DNA of 64,000 nucleotides from Granulibacter bethesdensis (GTDB lineage: Bacteria > Pseudomonadota > Alphaproteobacteria > Acetobacterales > Acetobacteraceae), in contig NZ_CP018194.1 in NCBI RefSeq assembly GCF_001889545.1, positions 2,057,501-2,121,500 on the forward strand. Direction: 5' to 3'. Under the pieces are notes generated by a model. It did no database searches. It saw nothing but the letters and a program-made list of their open reading frames with translations, and was not told the origin of the DNA. Below, one piece after another: positions 27,194 through 35,010 of the stretch. The translations under genes were made by a program, and so were the position numbers. Numbering within the stretch: position 1 is the first letter of the stretch; each line of letters begins with the position of its first letter.

Positions 27194-28252
27194 ATGACCG
27201 TTCAGTTCAAGCCAGACGAAACATTCCGGGGTGATTACAACTTCAAAAACAGCGATGAGGCGATACTAAGCTTCCCATTTCCGTTTCCTGAAGATGAATA
27301 CATGTATTCGATGAATGCCGAACCACATGTCAAAGCCGGACCATCCCCATCCTATCACCATGCATTCGATATTGATGAGCATTACATCGCTGAATGCAGG
27401 GAACGCGCAATCATTCTTGAGCAAGACCCGAAACGCTGTCAGGTCATGCCGCATCTTCAGATTGCCGAATGGGATACGCTTGAACTCCTGATGGATTCTC
27501 TGTCTACCGACTACCCTCAATGGTTCAGCTTAACAAAAGACAGTGATAAATGGTGCTGGATCAATCGTCTGTTGGCGATTGAGCAGAACTTCATCTTTGG
27601 CGATACGTCTACGCTTCCTTTGCCGCCCTTCGAGTATATTACAAGACAGGTTCAAGGAGATTTTACCCTTCAGGATCAGCGGGAGAACAATCTGTTCATT
27701 GAAGGGGGAATGGTAACCTCACAGGCGGACTGGTCTCTCAATTTTGACAAGGGCATGAGCTTCCATGAATGGCATGCGCCTGTGCCATTAGCCCATGATA
27801 TGGGGGTCTTTGATCGAGCTCTCAAATTTCTGCTCAAGCTGCAATATGGGCAGCCTGTGCGCCGTCTGAACTGGACTTTGACTGTCAATCCACGTCTCGA
27901 TGTCTCACCGGAGAATTATGCGATCTGGGGTCCGGATCGCATGACGGTTACGCCTGACAATGTAAGACAGAAAGTGCATCTTCGTGTTGAGCTGCAAAGT
28001 CTGTTCCGCCTGCCACGCAGCAATGCTATTCTGTTTTCCATTCGAGGCTATCTGGCAAGTATAGAAGAAATTCAGCGCGTTCCCAAATGGCGGCGTCGAC
28101 TGCATCGTGTGATACGGGATTTAAACCCTTCGATCCGAACCTATAAGGGCTTCTCCCGCTACTACGATACAGTGGTTGCAGCTCTGGCGTCAGGAGATGA
28201 TGGATTACCGACATCGTCAGGCATTCAGCCTGATATTGACAGGCTTTCGTAA
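27194..28252 (+). CDS. Heme-dependent oxidative N-demethylase (DUF3445), dimethylamine oxygenase catalytic subunit
   Basis: 352-aa DUF3445/HODM family protein, the catalytic subunit of dimethylamine monooxygenase, which converts dimethylamine to methylamine plus formaldehyde. Family blocks include RAIILEQDPKRCQVMP, NLFIEGGMVTSQADWSLNFDKG, IHE-type SFHEWHAPVP and LNWTLTVNPRLDVSPENYAIWG, and RVELQSLFRLPRSNAILFSIRGYL. ATG 27194 with AAGGGA is preferred over TTG 27161. It ends the operon, followed by a strong terminator. No genes for methylamine use (gmaS, mgs, mgd) follow. Confidence 0.85.
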   Translation: MTVQFKPDETFRGDYNFKNSDEAILSFPFPFPEDEYMYSMNAEPHVKAGPSPSYHHAFDIDEHYIAECRERAIILEQDPKRCQVMPHLQIAEWDTLELLMDSLSTDYPQWFSLTKDSDKWCWINRLLAIEQNFIFGDTSTLPLPPFEYITRQVQGDFTLQDQRENNLFIEGGMVTSQADWSLNFDKGMSFHEWHAPVPLAHDMGVFDRALKFLLKLQYGQPVRRLNWTLTVNPRLDVSPENYAIWGPDRMTVTPDNVRQKVHLRVELQSLFRLPRSNAILFSIRGYLASIEEIQRVPKWRRRLHRVIRDLNPSIRTYKGFSRYYDTVVAALASGDDGLPTSSGIQPDIDRLS

Positions 28253-28259
28253 CAGAAAA

Positions 28260-28288
28260 GGCCCTGCTCTAAAGAGCAGGGCCTTTTT
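28260..28288. terminator. Strong bidirectional rho-independent terminator
   Basis: GGCCCTGCTC and GAGCAGGGCC make a perfect 10-bp stem with a TAAA loop, flanked by A and T runs. It closes the methylamine operon from the left and the fmdB end of the urt-fmd operon from the right. Confidence 0.92.
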
Positions 28289-28299
28289 AAATAGAAACC

Positions 28300-28635
28300 T
28301 TAGTGACTGATCATCCAGGGCCGTTGGGCAGGAAAACTTTTGGCGGCTGGCGGTGAGTCCGCCGTCAGTTTCGATTTTCCCTTCTTTGTGCTACAGCACG
28401 AGCATCCGGATGGATGACTCCCACGTGATCGGCGTGGAGCGTGGGCACTGCGTTCATTGGTAGCAAAGGCAGTTCGTCGGGCAGAATCCATAGCTGCAAA
28501 AGAGGGTGCGCTCAACAAAACACGCGGTGCAGAGGTGCCGCAATCCGGGCAGCACGCTGGCTGCTCGAACTCCGACATTGGACGCATCACGGTAAAGACG
28601 CCGCATGACTCACAATGATAGTCATAGACTGGCAT
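28300..28635 (-). CDS. fmdB: FmdB-family zinc-ribbon protein
   Basis: 111-aa protein whose first 45 residues are the FmdB zinc ribbon: YDYHCESCGVFTVMRPM then CPDCGTSAPRVLLSAP, giving two CxxC pairs. The remaining part is Ser/Arg/Lys-rich and disordered and contains a CSCC. In Methylophilus, FmdB was proposed to regulate formamidase expression; biochemical function of the family is not settled. It is the last gene of the urt-fmdA operon, 11 bases after fmdA. Confidence 0.88.
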   Translation of the reverse strand: MPVYDYHCESCGVFTVMRPMSEFEQPACCPDCGTSAPRVLLSAPSFAAMDSARRTAFATNERSAHAPRRSRGSHPSGCSCCSTKKGKSKLTADSPPAAKSFPAQRPWMISH

Positions 28636-28646
28636 GAGAGACTTCC

Positions 28647-29879
28647 TTACAGATCCTGCGCAATCGGCATATCCACCAGACCAGGTGTTACACCACCACT
28701 TGGACCATCAGCACCCGGATTGATATCAAAATCAAAAATTTCGGTGGGTACCCAGAGCGTTGCACAGGAATTGGGAATATCGACCACTCCGCTGATATGC
28801 CCCTGCACCGGCGCGGTGCCCAGAATTGAATATCCCTGTGCACCGGAATATCCAAATTTCTTCAGATATTCTATGGCATTAAGGCATGCCTGACGATAAG
28901 CAACATTGACATCGAGGTAATGCTGCTCACCTTGTTCATCGACCGAAATACCCTCAAATATCAGATAGTCGTTGTAAACAGGCTTGATAGGGCTTGGTTT
29001 GAAGATCGGATTTTTGATTCCGTATTTTGCCATCCCGTCCTTGATCAGATTCACACGCATATGAATCCATCCGGGCATCTCGATAGCGCCGCAGAAGGTA
29101 ATTTCACCATCGCCCTGGCTGAAGTGAAGATCACCCACGGACAAACCTGCCCCCGGAACGTAGACCGGGAAGAAAACCCGAGCTCCTCGGGACAGATCCT
29201 TGATGTCGCAATTACCACCATGTTCACGCGGAGGAACAGTGCGGGCACCATTGGCCGCAGCGGCATCGCGCGCCTCACCTTTTAAGCGTCCCATATGGGC
29301 TGTCGGCTCAAAAGGCGGATTGGCCAGAGGTGGCACACGGGTCGGGTTGGTCGCGATCAGCGCTTTCTCGCGCGCATTCCATTTTTCCAGCAGATCGGGA
29401 GATGGCAGACAGCCGATCAGACCAGGATGAATCAGGCCTGCATAATTCACGCCTGGAACATGGCGGGAAGAGGCAAACATACCATGAAAATCCCAGATTG
29501 ATTTCTGAGCTAATGGAAAATGATCAGTCAGAAAGCCGCCGCCATTTTTTTTGGAGAAAAACCCGTTAAAGCCCCACGCATTATGCGGGAATGCACCGAT
29601 ATCCAGAAAATCGACCACCAGAAGGTCACCCGGCTGCGCCCCCTCGACACCGATCGGGCCACTGAGATAATGCACAGTTGTCAGATCGACATCCCGGACA
29701 TCCTCGGCTGAGTCATCGTTTTTAATGAATCCACCCGTCCAGTCATAGCATTCGACGATAAAATCATCTCCTGGCTTGACTGTGGCGACCATTGGAATGT
29801 CATGATGCCACCGATTATGCACCATATCATTGCTGATAGCCGGTTGTGACAGGTCGATTTTAATGATCGTGTCAGTCAT
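28647..29879 (-). CDS. fmdA: Formamidase FmdA (acetamidase/formamidase family)
   Basis: 410-aa cytoplasmic enzyme hydrolysing formamide to formate and ammonia. It follows FmdA of Methylophilus closely: IKIDLSQPAISNDMVHNRWH, GDFIVECYDWTGG, LSGPIGVEGAQPGDLLVVDFLDIG, GFFSKKNGGGFLTDHFP, HGGNCDIKDLSRGA and GDLHFSQGDGEITFCGAIE, which contain the expected metal/active-site residues. It follows the five transporter genes on the same strand with a 44-base gap to urtE, so imported amides are met by their hydrolase. Confidence 0.95.
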   Translation of the reverse strand: MTDTIIKIDLSQPAISNDMVHNRWHHDIPMVATVKPGDDFIVECYDWTGGFIKNDDSAEDVRDVDLTTVHYLSGPIGVEGAQPGDLLVVDFLDIGAFPHNAWGFNGFFSKKNGGGFLTDHFPLAQKSIWDFHGMFASSRHVPGVNYAGLIHPGLIGCLPSPDLLEKWNAREKALIATNPTRVPPLANPPFEPTAHMGRLKGEARDAAAANGARTVPPREHGGNCDIKDLSRGARVFFPVYVPGAGLSVGDLHFSQGDGEITFCGAIEMPGWIHMRVNLIKDGMAKYGIKNPIFKPSPIKPVYNDYLIFEGISVDEQGEQHYLDVNVAYRQACLNAIEYLKKFGYSGAQGYSILGTAPVQGHISGVVDIPNSCATLWVPTEIFDFDINPGADGPSGGVTPGLVDMPIAQDL

Positions 29880-29923
29880 GGCATCATCCCGTTAAGCGAT
29901 GGTTGAGTTTTTCAGAAATATTT

Positions 29924-30613
29924 CTATACAGCCAGGAAGCGGCCGACTTTTTCCTGATCCAGATTATCCTTTGTATCCTGATGAACAATCTTGCCGCCTT
30001 CGATTACCATGATCCGATCGGCCACATCCAGTGCAAAGGACAGAACCTGTTCAGAGACAAAAATTGAAAGCCCTTTCTGGTCACGTATTCTACGCAGTGT
30101 TCTGGCCATTTCCAGAATAATGGAAGGCTGGATACCTTCGGTCGGTTCATCCAGAAGCAGAACCTTCGGCTCAGTTGCCAGAGCACGGGCAATGGCAAGC
30201 TGTTGCTGCTGGCCTCCAGAAAGGTTGCCGCCGCGACGACGGCCCATTTCTTTCAGAACAGGGAAAAGTTCATATAAATCCGACGGTATTTTGGATTTTC
30301 CCCTGACAAAAAGACCTGTTTCAATGTTTTCTGTCACAGTCATCGTCGAAAAAATCATACGCCCCTGGGGAACATAAGCAATCCCGGTTTTGACACGCCG
30401 ATGGCTTTTCATCGTCGTAATATCAGCACCATCCAGCATGATCTGACCACCGCTGCCGGGAACCATCCCGATCAGCGATTTCATCAGTGTCGATTTTCCC
30501 ATCCCATTGCGACCGACAATGGCCACAATTTCTCCGGCACCAATATCAAGATCAATCCCGTGCAGAACTTCGCTCTGGCCATATGACACGCGCAATTCAT
30601 GTGTGGTCAGCAT
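29924..30613 (-). CDS. urtE: Urea/short-chain amide ABC transporter ATPase UrtE
   Basis: 229-aa LivF-type ATPase of the urea/amide importer. Walker A VGRNGMGKSTLMKSL (about 31-45), signature LSGGQQQQLAIARAL, Walker B VLLLDEPTEGIQP and a truncated switch region with SEQVLSF, where Gln takes the place of the usual His, as normal in UrtE/LivF. ATG 30613 with GAGGAG is preferred to the ATG at 30628 that overlaps urtD. Part of the urtABCDE-fmdAB operon. Confidence 0.92.
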   Translation of the reverse strand: MLTTHELRVSYGQSEVLHGIDLDIGAGEIVAIVGRNGMGKSTLMKSLIGMVPGSGGQIMLDGADITTMKSHRRVKTGIAYVPQGRMIFSTMTVTENIETGLFVRGKSKIPSDLYELFPVLKEMGRRRGGNLSGGQQQQLAIARALATEPKVLLLDEPTEGIQPSIILEMARTLRRIRDQKGLSIFVSEQVLSFALDVADRIMVIEGGKIVHQDTKDNLDQEKVGRFLAV

Positions 30614-30624
30614 AGCGTGTCTCC

Positions 30625-31371
30625 TCAATGTCCCAGATAGACTTCAATGACTTTTGGGTCATTCTTCACATGCGCCATGGTTCCGTCTGACAGAACCTGT
30701 CCCTGATGAAGAACCGTTACTTTATGGGCAATGTCCTCCACAAAACCCATATCATGCTCGATAACCAGCACAGAGCGACCTTCAATGATCCTGTGCAGAA
30801 GCTCAGCGGTTTTCTGTCGCTCGGCCACGCTCATGCCTGCAACCGGCTCATCAAGCATGAGAAGCTCAGGATCCTGAATCAGCAGCATTCCTATTTCCAG
30901 CCATTGCTTCTGACCATGGCTTAGATATTCGGCCCGTTCATGCAGACGATCCTGAAGGAAAATCATCTCGCTGATTTCTTCAATTCTGGAATGCACTTCA
31001 GCATCACAGCGGAAGCTTAATGCCCCGAACACAGATCGGCCACGCGGATAGGAAATCTCAAGATTCTCAAAAACCGTGAGATCCTCATAAATCGATGGAT
31101 TCTGGAATTTGCGTCCTACTCCGGCACGAACAATCTGATGCTCCTTCATGGTGGTCAGTTCATGATTACGGAATCTTATCGACCCTGAGGATGCTTTTGT
31201 TCGTCCACAGATGAGGTCAAGAACTGTAGTTTTTCCTGCTCCATTGGGACCAATAATCACACGGATTTCATTGCGATCAACGTAGAAGGACAGATCATTA
31301 ACGGCCTTGAAACCATCAAATGAAACGGTCAATCCCTCAACCGCCAGAAGAAAATCTGTTTCTGATGACAT
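30625..31371 (-). CDS. urtD: Urea/short-chain amide ABC transporter ATPase UrtD
   Basis: 248-aa LivG-type ATPase pairing with UrtE. Walker A IGPNGAGKTTVLDLI, the UrtD/LivG block GRKFQNPSIYEDLTVFENLEIS, signature YLSHGQKQWLEIGMLL (LSHGQ instead of LSGGQ, as usual for UrtD), Walker B LLMLDEPVAGMS and switch His VIEHDMGFV. The next gene follows with a start close to its stop. The operon order A-B-C-D-E is the standard one. Confidence 0.93.
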   Translation of the reverse strand: MSSETDFLLAVEGLTVSFDGFKAVNDLSFYVDRNEIRVIIGPNGAGKTTVLDLICGRTKASSGSIRFRNHELTTMKEHQIVRAGVGRKFQNPSIYEDLTVFENLEISYPRGRSVFGALSFRCDAEVHSRIEEISEMIFLQDRLHERAEYLSHGQKQWLEIGMLLIQDPELLMLDEPVAGMSVAERQKTAELLHRIIEGRSVLVIEHDMGFVEDIAHKVTVLHQGQVLSDGTMAHVKNDPKVIEVYLGH

Positions 31372-31385
31372 GACAGCTTTCTCCC

Positions 31386-32531
31386 TTACTTCACAACCGC
31401 AGGCGTATCGGTCGAAGAAAGTGCTTCTTTTGCCGCGCTATTCTGTCTGTTACCCATGCCGAGCAGGCGGCTGACATACGGATCGAGATAGCTGCGATAC
31501 AATCCGGCCAGACCGTTGGGGAACACCATTGTCACAATGATGAACAATGCACCCATTGCAAACAGCCAGGCATTGGGGAACGCTTCTGACAGGCTGGACC
31601 GGGCCCAATTCACCAGCAAGGTTCCATACAGCGCACCCAGCAGAGATGTACGCCCACCCACAGCCGCGAAAATCACCATTTCGATAGAAGGAACGATCCC
31701 GACAAAGCTCGGTGACATGAAGCCGACCTGCAGGGTGAACATTGCGCCACCCACCCCGGCCAGAGCCGCTGCAACACAGAAGGCAAAAATCTTGAAACTC
31801 GCAACGTCATACCCCGAGAAGCGTACCCGATCCTCCCGATCCCGCATTGCCAACAAAATACGGCCAAGCTTTGATCGCCGGATAAACTGAAGCAGAATCA
31901 GACTGCCCAGAAGCAGGCCGCAGCAGACGAAATACAGCACGTTTCTGGCATGATCCGTGCGAATATCCCAACCATGAAAGCTGCGCAGATCGGTGATTCC
32001 ATTGACACCACCGGTATAACCCTGCTGGCCAATGATCAGAATGGTCAGTATGGCGGCAATGGCTTGCGTGATGATGGCGAAATATGTGCCGCCTACTCGC
32101 CGCCGGAACATGGCGACTGCGATCACCAGCGCCAGCACCATTGGCACCGCAGGGACTGCAAAAATGGTAAAGGCAAGGCTGTGAAACGGCTTCCAGAACC
32201 ATGGCAGGGACGTAATCTGGTTCCAGTCCATGAAATCAGGAATACCTGGTGTAGACTGGATTTTGGTTGCTTCCGGCGTCGATGATTCCAGCTTCAGATA
32301 CATGGCCATGCAGTAGCCACCGAGACCAAAAAATACGCCCTGACCAAGACTGAGAATACCTGCATCACCCCAGCAGAGCACCAGACCGAGCGCCACGAAA
32401 CCATAGGTCAGATACTTGCCGAACAGGTTCAGTCGAAAGGTATCTAGGCAAAGCGGAAAGACAACAAGGATCAGCAGGGCAAACAGGCCGATACACAGAA
32501 TATCTTTGCGATTGAGGAAACTGCTGTTCAT
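31386..32531 (-). CDS. urtC: Urea/short-chain amide ABC transporter permease UrtC
   Basis: 381-aa LivM-type membrane subunit with about ten hydrophobic segments. UrtC hallmarks: WGDAGILSLGQGVFFGLGGYCMAMYLKLE near the N-terminus, GGTYFAIITQAIAAILTILIIGQQGYTGGVNGITDL in the middle, and VGGRTSLLGALYGTLLVNWARSSLSEAFP near the C-terminus. It lies 14 bases from both neighbours urtB and urtD on the same strand. Confidence 0.93.
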   Translation of the reverse strand: MNSSFLNRKDILCIGLFALLILVVFPLCLDTFRLNLFGKYLTYGFVALGLVLCWGDAGILSLGQGVFFGLGGYCMAMYLKLESSTPEATKIQSTPGIPDFMDWNQITSLPWFWKPFHSLAFTIFAVPAVPMVLALVIAVAMFRRRVGGTYFAIITQAIAAILTILIIGQQGYTGGVNGITDLRSFHGWDIRTDHARNVLYFVCCGLLLGSLILLQFIRRSKLGRILLAMRDREDRVRFSGYDVASFKIFAFCVAAALAGVGGAMFTLQVGFMSPSFVGIVPSIEMVIFAAVGGRTSLLGALYGTLLVNWARSSLSEAFPNAWLFAMGALFIIVTMVFPNGLAGLYRSYLDPYVSRLLGMGNRQNSAAKEALSSTDTPAVVK

Positions 32532-32545
32532 GTGAAATATGCTCC

Positions 32546-33472
32546 TCAGCGCCGAACCTTGAGAACAAACAGACCCTGCGGACGGATCATCAGAATGATG
32601 ATGACCGACAGCAGCACGATCACCTGCGCCATTGAGCCACTGAGGAAGAATTCCAGCGTGGACCGCGCCTGGGAGATCGTGAATGCGGAGGCAATCGTAC
32701 CGAGCAGGCTCGATGCACCGCCAAAAACCACGACAAGGAATGTATCGACGATATAAAGCTGACCGGCTGTCGGGCTGGTGGACCCGATCATGGTGAACGC
32801 GGCCCCGGCCACACCCGCGATGCCACAGCCGAGGCCGAAGGTCAGACGATCGACTTTTTCCGTGTCGATCCCGACCGCCGCCGCCATCGGACGGTTCTGC
32901 ACCACGGCCCGCACCTGCTTACCCCAGCCAGAGCGGAACATCAGCAGATAGACCCCGACCGTGATCAATGTGGTCAGCCCCATCACCAGCAAACCGTTAA
33001 TGGGGATCTCGATGCTTTCAGACAGATGGGTTGCCCCCATCATCCATTCCGGCAGATTGACGCCGACTTCACGCGCACCGAAAACCGAACGATAGATCTG
33101 CTGCATGATCAGGCTGAGGCCCCATGTCGCCAACAGACTGTCAAGCGGTCTTTTGTAGAGATGGCGTATCATCAGCCATTCCACAAGCATCCCGGCAAGG
33201 CCGGAGGCACAGAAAGCCAGGACGACAGCAATAGGAAAGTAGATTGCAAACGCCCCTGGGATAAACTGAGAAAAAAGCTCCGACGTCAGATAGGTTACAT
33301 AAGCACCAAGGATCATGAACTCCCCGTGCGCCATATTGATGACGCCCATCTGGCCAAAAATAATGGCCATGCCGAGCGCCATCAGCACAAAGACAGAGAA
33401 CAGGATAAGCCCGGAAAATCCCTGCATGACAAAGATAGAACCGAGTTCACTTATCGAGTAGCCACCCATCAA
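32546..33472 (-). CDS. urtB: Urea/short-chain amide ABC transporter permease UrtB
   Basis: 308-aa LivH-type membrane subunit with eight or nine hydrophobic segments; it shows ALGMAIIFGQMGVINMAHGEFMILGAY, MLVEWLMIRHLYKRPLDSLLATWGLSL and GLGCGIAGVAGAAFTMIGSTSPTAGQLYIVDTFLVVVFGG, all typical of UrtB. It has the short form without the N-terminal extracytoplasmic extension seen in many proteobacterial UrtB proteins. It lies 38 bases after urtA. Confidence 0.92.
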   Translation of the reverse strand: MMGGYSISELGSIFVMQGFSGLILFSVFVLMALGMAIIFGQMGVINMAHGEFMILGAYVTYLTSELFSQFIPGAFAIYFPIAVVLAFCASGLAGMLVEWLMIRHLYKRPLDSLLATWGLSLIMQQIYRSVFGAREVGVNLPEWMMGATHLSESIEIPINGLLVMGLTTLITVGVYLLMFRSGWGKQVRAVVQNRPMAAAVGIDTEKVDRLTFGLGCGIAGVAGAAFTMIGSTSPTAGQLYIVDTFLVVVFGGASSLLGTIASAFTISQARSTLEFFLSGSMAQVIVLLSVIIILMIRPQGLFVLKVRR

Positions 33473-33510
33473 CCTGTCCTCCGTTTCACTGCCTCATCCA
33501 GCCAGGTTTC

Positions 33511-34794
33511 TCACTGATATCCTTTGGGGAACGGATCGGGCTTGATCAGCTCCGGTGTTTCCCACACCACCTTGAACTGTCCGTCCAGTTGGGCCTGCCC
33601 GACCCGTGTACGGCTCCAAAGATGATGATTGGGATCAATCTTGACGTAACCTTCGGGCGCGGTTTTCAACTCAAGACCGGGCGAGGCCGCAACGACCTTG
33701 TCCACATCGAAACTGCCTGCTTTTTCGCAGGCCATTTTCCACAGGAATGGCCCAAGATAGGCGGCCTGCGTCACGTCACCGATCACGCTTTTCGGTCCAT
33801 AGGCTTCCTTGAAAGCGGCAACGAATTTCTCGTTGTTGGGGTTCTTCAGGGACTGGAAATACTTCATGCAGGAATAGGCCCCGGCGATATTTTCGCCGCC
33901 AATGCCGAGCACTTCGTCTTCCGTTACCGAAATGGTCAGCACAGTCTGCTTGTTCAGATCAATGCCAGCCGCTTTCAGCTGCTTGTAGAATGCGACATTG
34001 GACCCGCCGACCACGGCAGCATAGATGACATCCGGCTTTTTCAGGCGGAATTTGTTGATCACAGAATTGAACTGGGTGTGACCAAGCGGAAAATAATCCT
34101 CGCCCACCACCTTACAGCCGGACAGGTGATTTTCGATGTGTTTGCGCGCAATTTTCATCGATGTACGCGGCCAGATGTAATCGGAGCCAATAAGGTAGAA
34201 GGTTTTTGCTCCCTTCACCTTGTTAACCCAGTCCAGCCCGGCCAGAATCTGCTGTGTTGCTTCCTGCCCGGTGTAAAAAACATTCTTGGACTGCTCCAGG
34301 CCTTCATAGAAGGTGGGGTAATACAGCAACCCGTTATACTGTTCGAACACTGGCAGCACCGCCTTGCGGGAGGCAGATGTCCAGCAGCCGAAAACTGCGG
34401 CGCACTTGTCGTTCACCAGCAGCTTACGGGCTTTTTCAGCAAAAGTCGGCCAGTCACTGGCACCGTCCTCCTGAATATACTTGATCTGCCGGCCCAGCAC
34501 GCCACCCGCCGCGTTGATCTGGGAAATGGCGAGTTTCTCCGCCTCGATGGAGCCGGTTTCGCTGAGCGCCATGGTGCCGGTGGAGGAATGCAGAATGCCC
34601 ACTGTCACCGCATCATCGGTCACAGCCAGACCGGTCTTGTCGATCGCGGCGGTGGCGGGCTTGCCATCCGCCCATGACGTGCCGGGCAGCATGGCAGCGG
34701 CCGGCAACGCGGCCATGCCCTGCAACAGGCGGCGACGCAAGCCGGAACGGGGAGCGCCCATATCGGAGGGGTCAAAGGGAGAATGATCGGCCAT
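33511..34794 (-). CDS. urtA: Urea/short-chain amide-binding periplasmic protein (UrtA/FmdD type), probable Tat substrate
   Basis: 427-aa binding protein feeding UrtBCDE. Core motifs SSTGTMALSETGSIEAEKLAISQINAAGG, IQEDGASDWPTFAEKARKLL, FGCWTSASRKAVLPVFEQYNGLLYYP and KFRLKKPDVIYAAVVGGSNVAFYKQ identify the urea/amide clade; the adjacent formamidase and amidase genes favour amides as substrates (the Methylophilus FmdD role). The signal GLRRRLLQGMAALPAAAMLPGTSWA looks twin-arginine-like. ATG 34794 with AGGA is preferred to longer starts. First gene of its operon, divergent from the kinase gene. Confidence 0.92.
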   Translation of the reverse strand: MADHSPFDPSDMGAPRSGLRRRLLQGMAALPAAAMLPGTSWADGKPATAAIDKTGLAVTDDAVTVGILHSSTGTMALSETGSIEAEKLAISQINAAGGVLGRQIKYIQEDGASDWPTFAEKARKLLVNDKCAAVFGCWTSASRKAVLPVFEQYNGLLYYPTFYEGLEQSKNVFYTGQEATQQILAGLDWVNKVKGAKTFYLIGSDYIWPRTSMKIARKHIENHLSGCKVVGEDYFPLGHTQFNSVINKFRLKKPDVIYAAVVGGSNVAFYKQLKAAGIDLNKQTVLTISVTEDEVLGIGGENIAGAYSCMKYFQSLKNPNNEKFVAAFKEAYGPKSVIGDVTQAAYLGPFLWKMACEKAGSFDVDKVVAASPGLELKTAPEGYVKIDPNHHLWSRTRVGQAQLDGQFKVVWETPELIKPDPFPKGYQ

Positions 34795-34877
34795 ATGTTT
34801 TGTCCTGACGGTCATGTCGGAGGAAAAAAAACGTTTCCGCTTCGAGATATACTGATCCGTTCGGACGCCAATCATGG

Positions 34878-34895
34878 ATACGTCATATGACGTAT
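34878..34895. promoter_or_regulatory. 18-bp perfect palindrome between urtA and the sensor kinase gene
   Basis: ATACGTCATATGACGTAT is its own reverse complement over 18 bases. It lies 83 bases upstream of urtA and 115 upstream of the kinase start I prefer. This is a strong operator candidate for the LuxR-type response regulator at 38514. A similar half site (ATAACGTAT, 39479-39487) lies upstream of amiE. Confidence 0.6.
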
Positions 34896-35010
34896 GGCAG
34901 TGCAAAGGGGATCAAAGGGACACTTCCCCGCCATAAAGGGGCCATACGGTGGCGAAAATGGGAAAAGGTCAGGCGAAAAAACCGGGCCGGTATGGCATGC
35001 TGCCTCCGAC

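Noticed and set aside
33589-34677. 362-codon plus-strand frame
   Set aside because: Lies entirely antisense to urtA; composition is that of a reversed coding strand.
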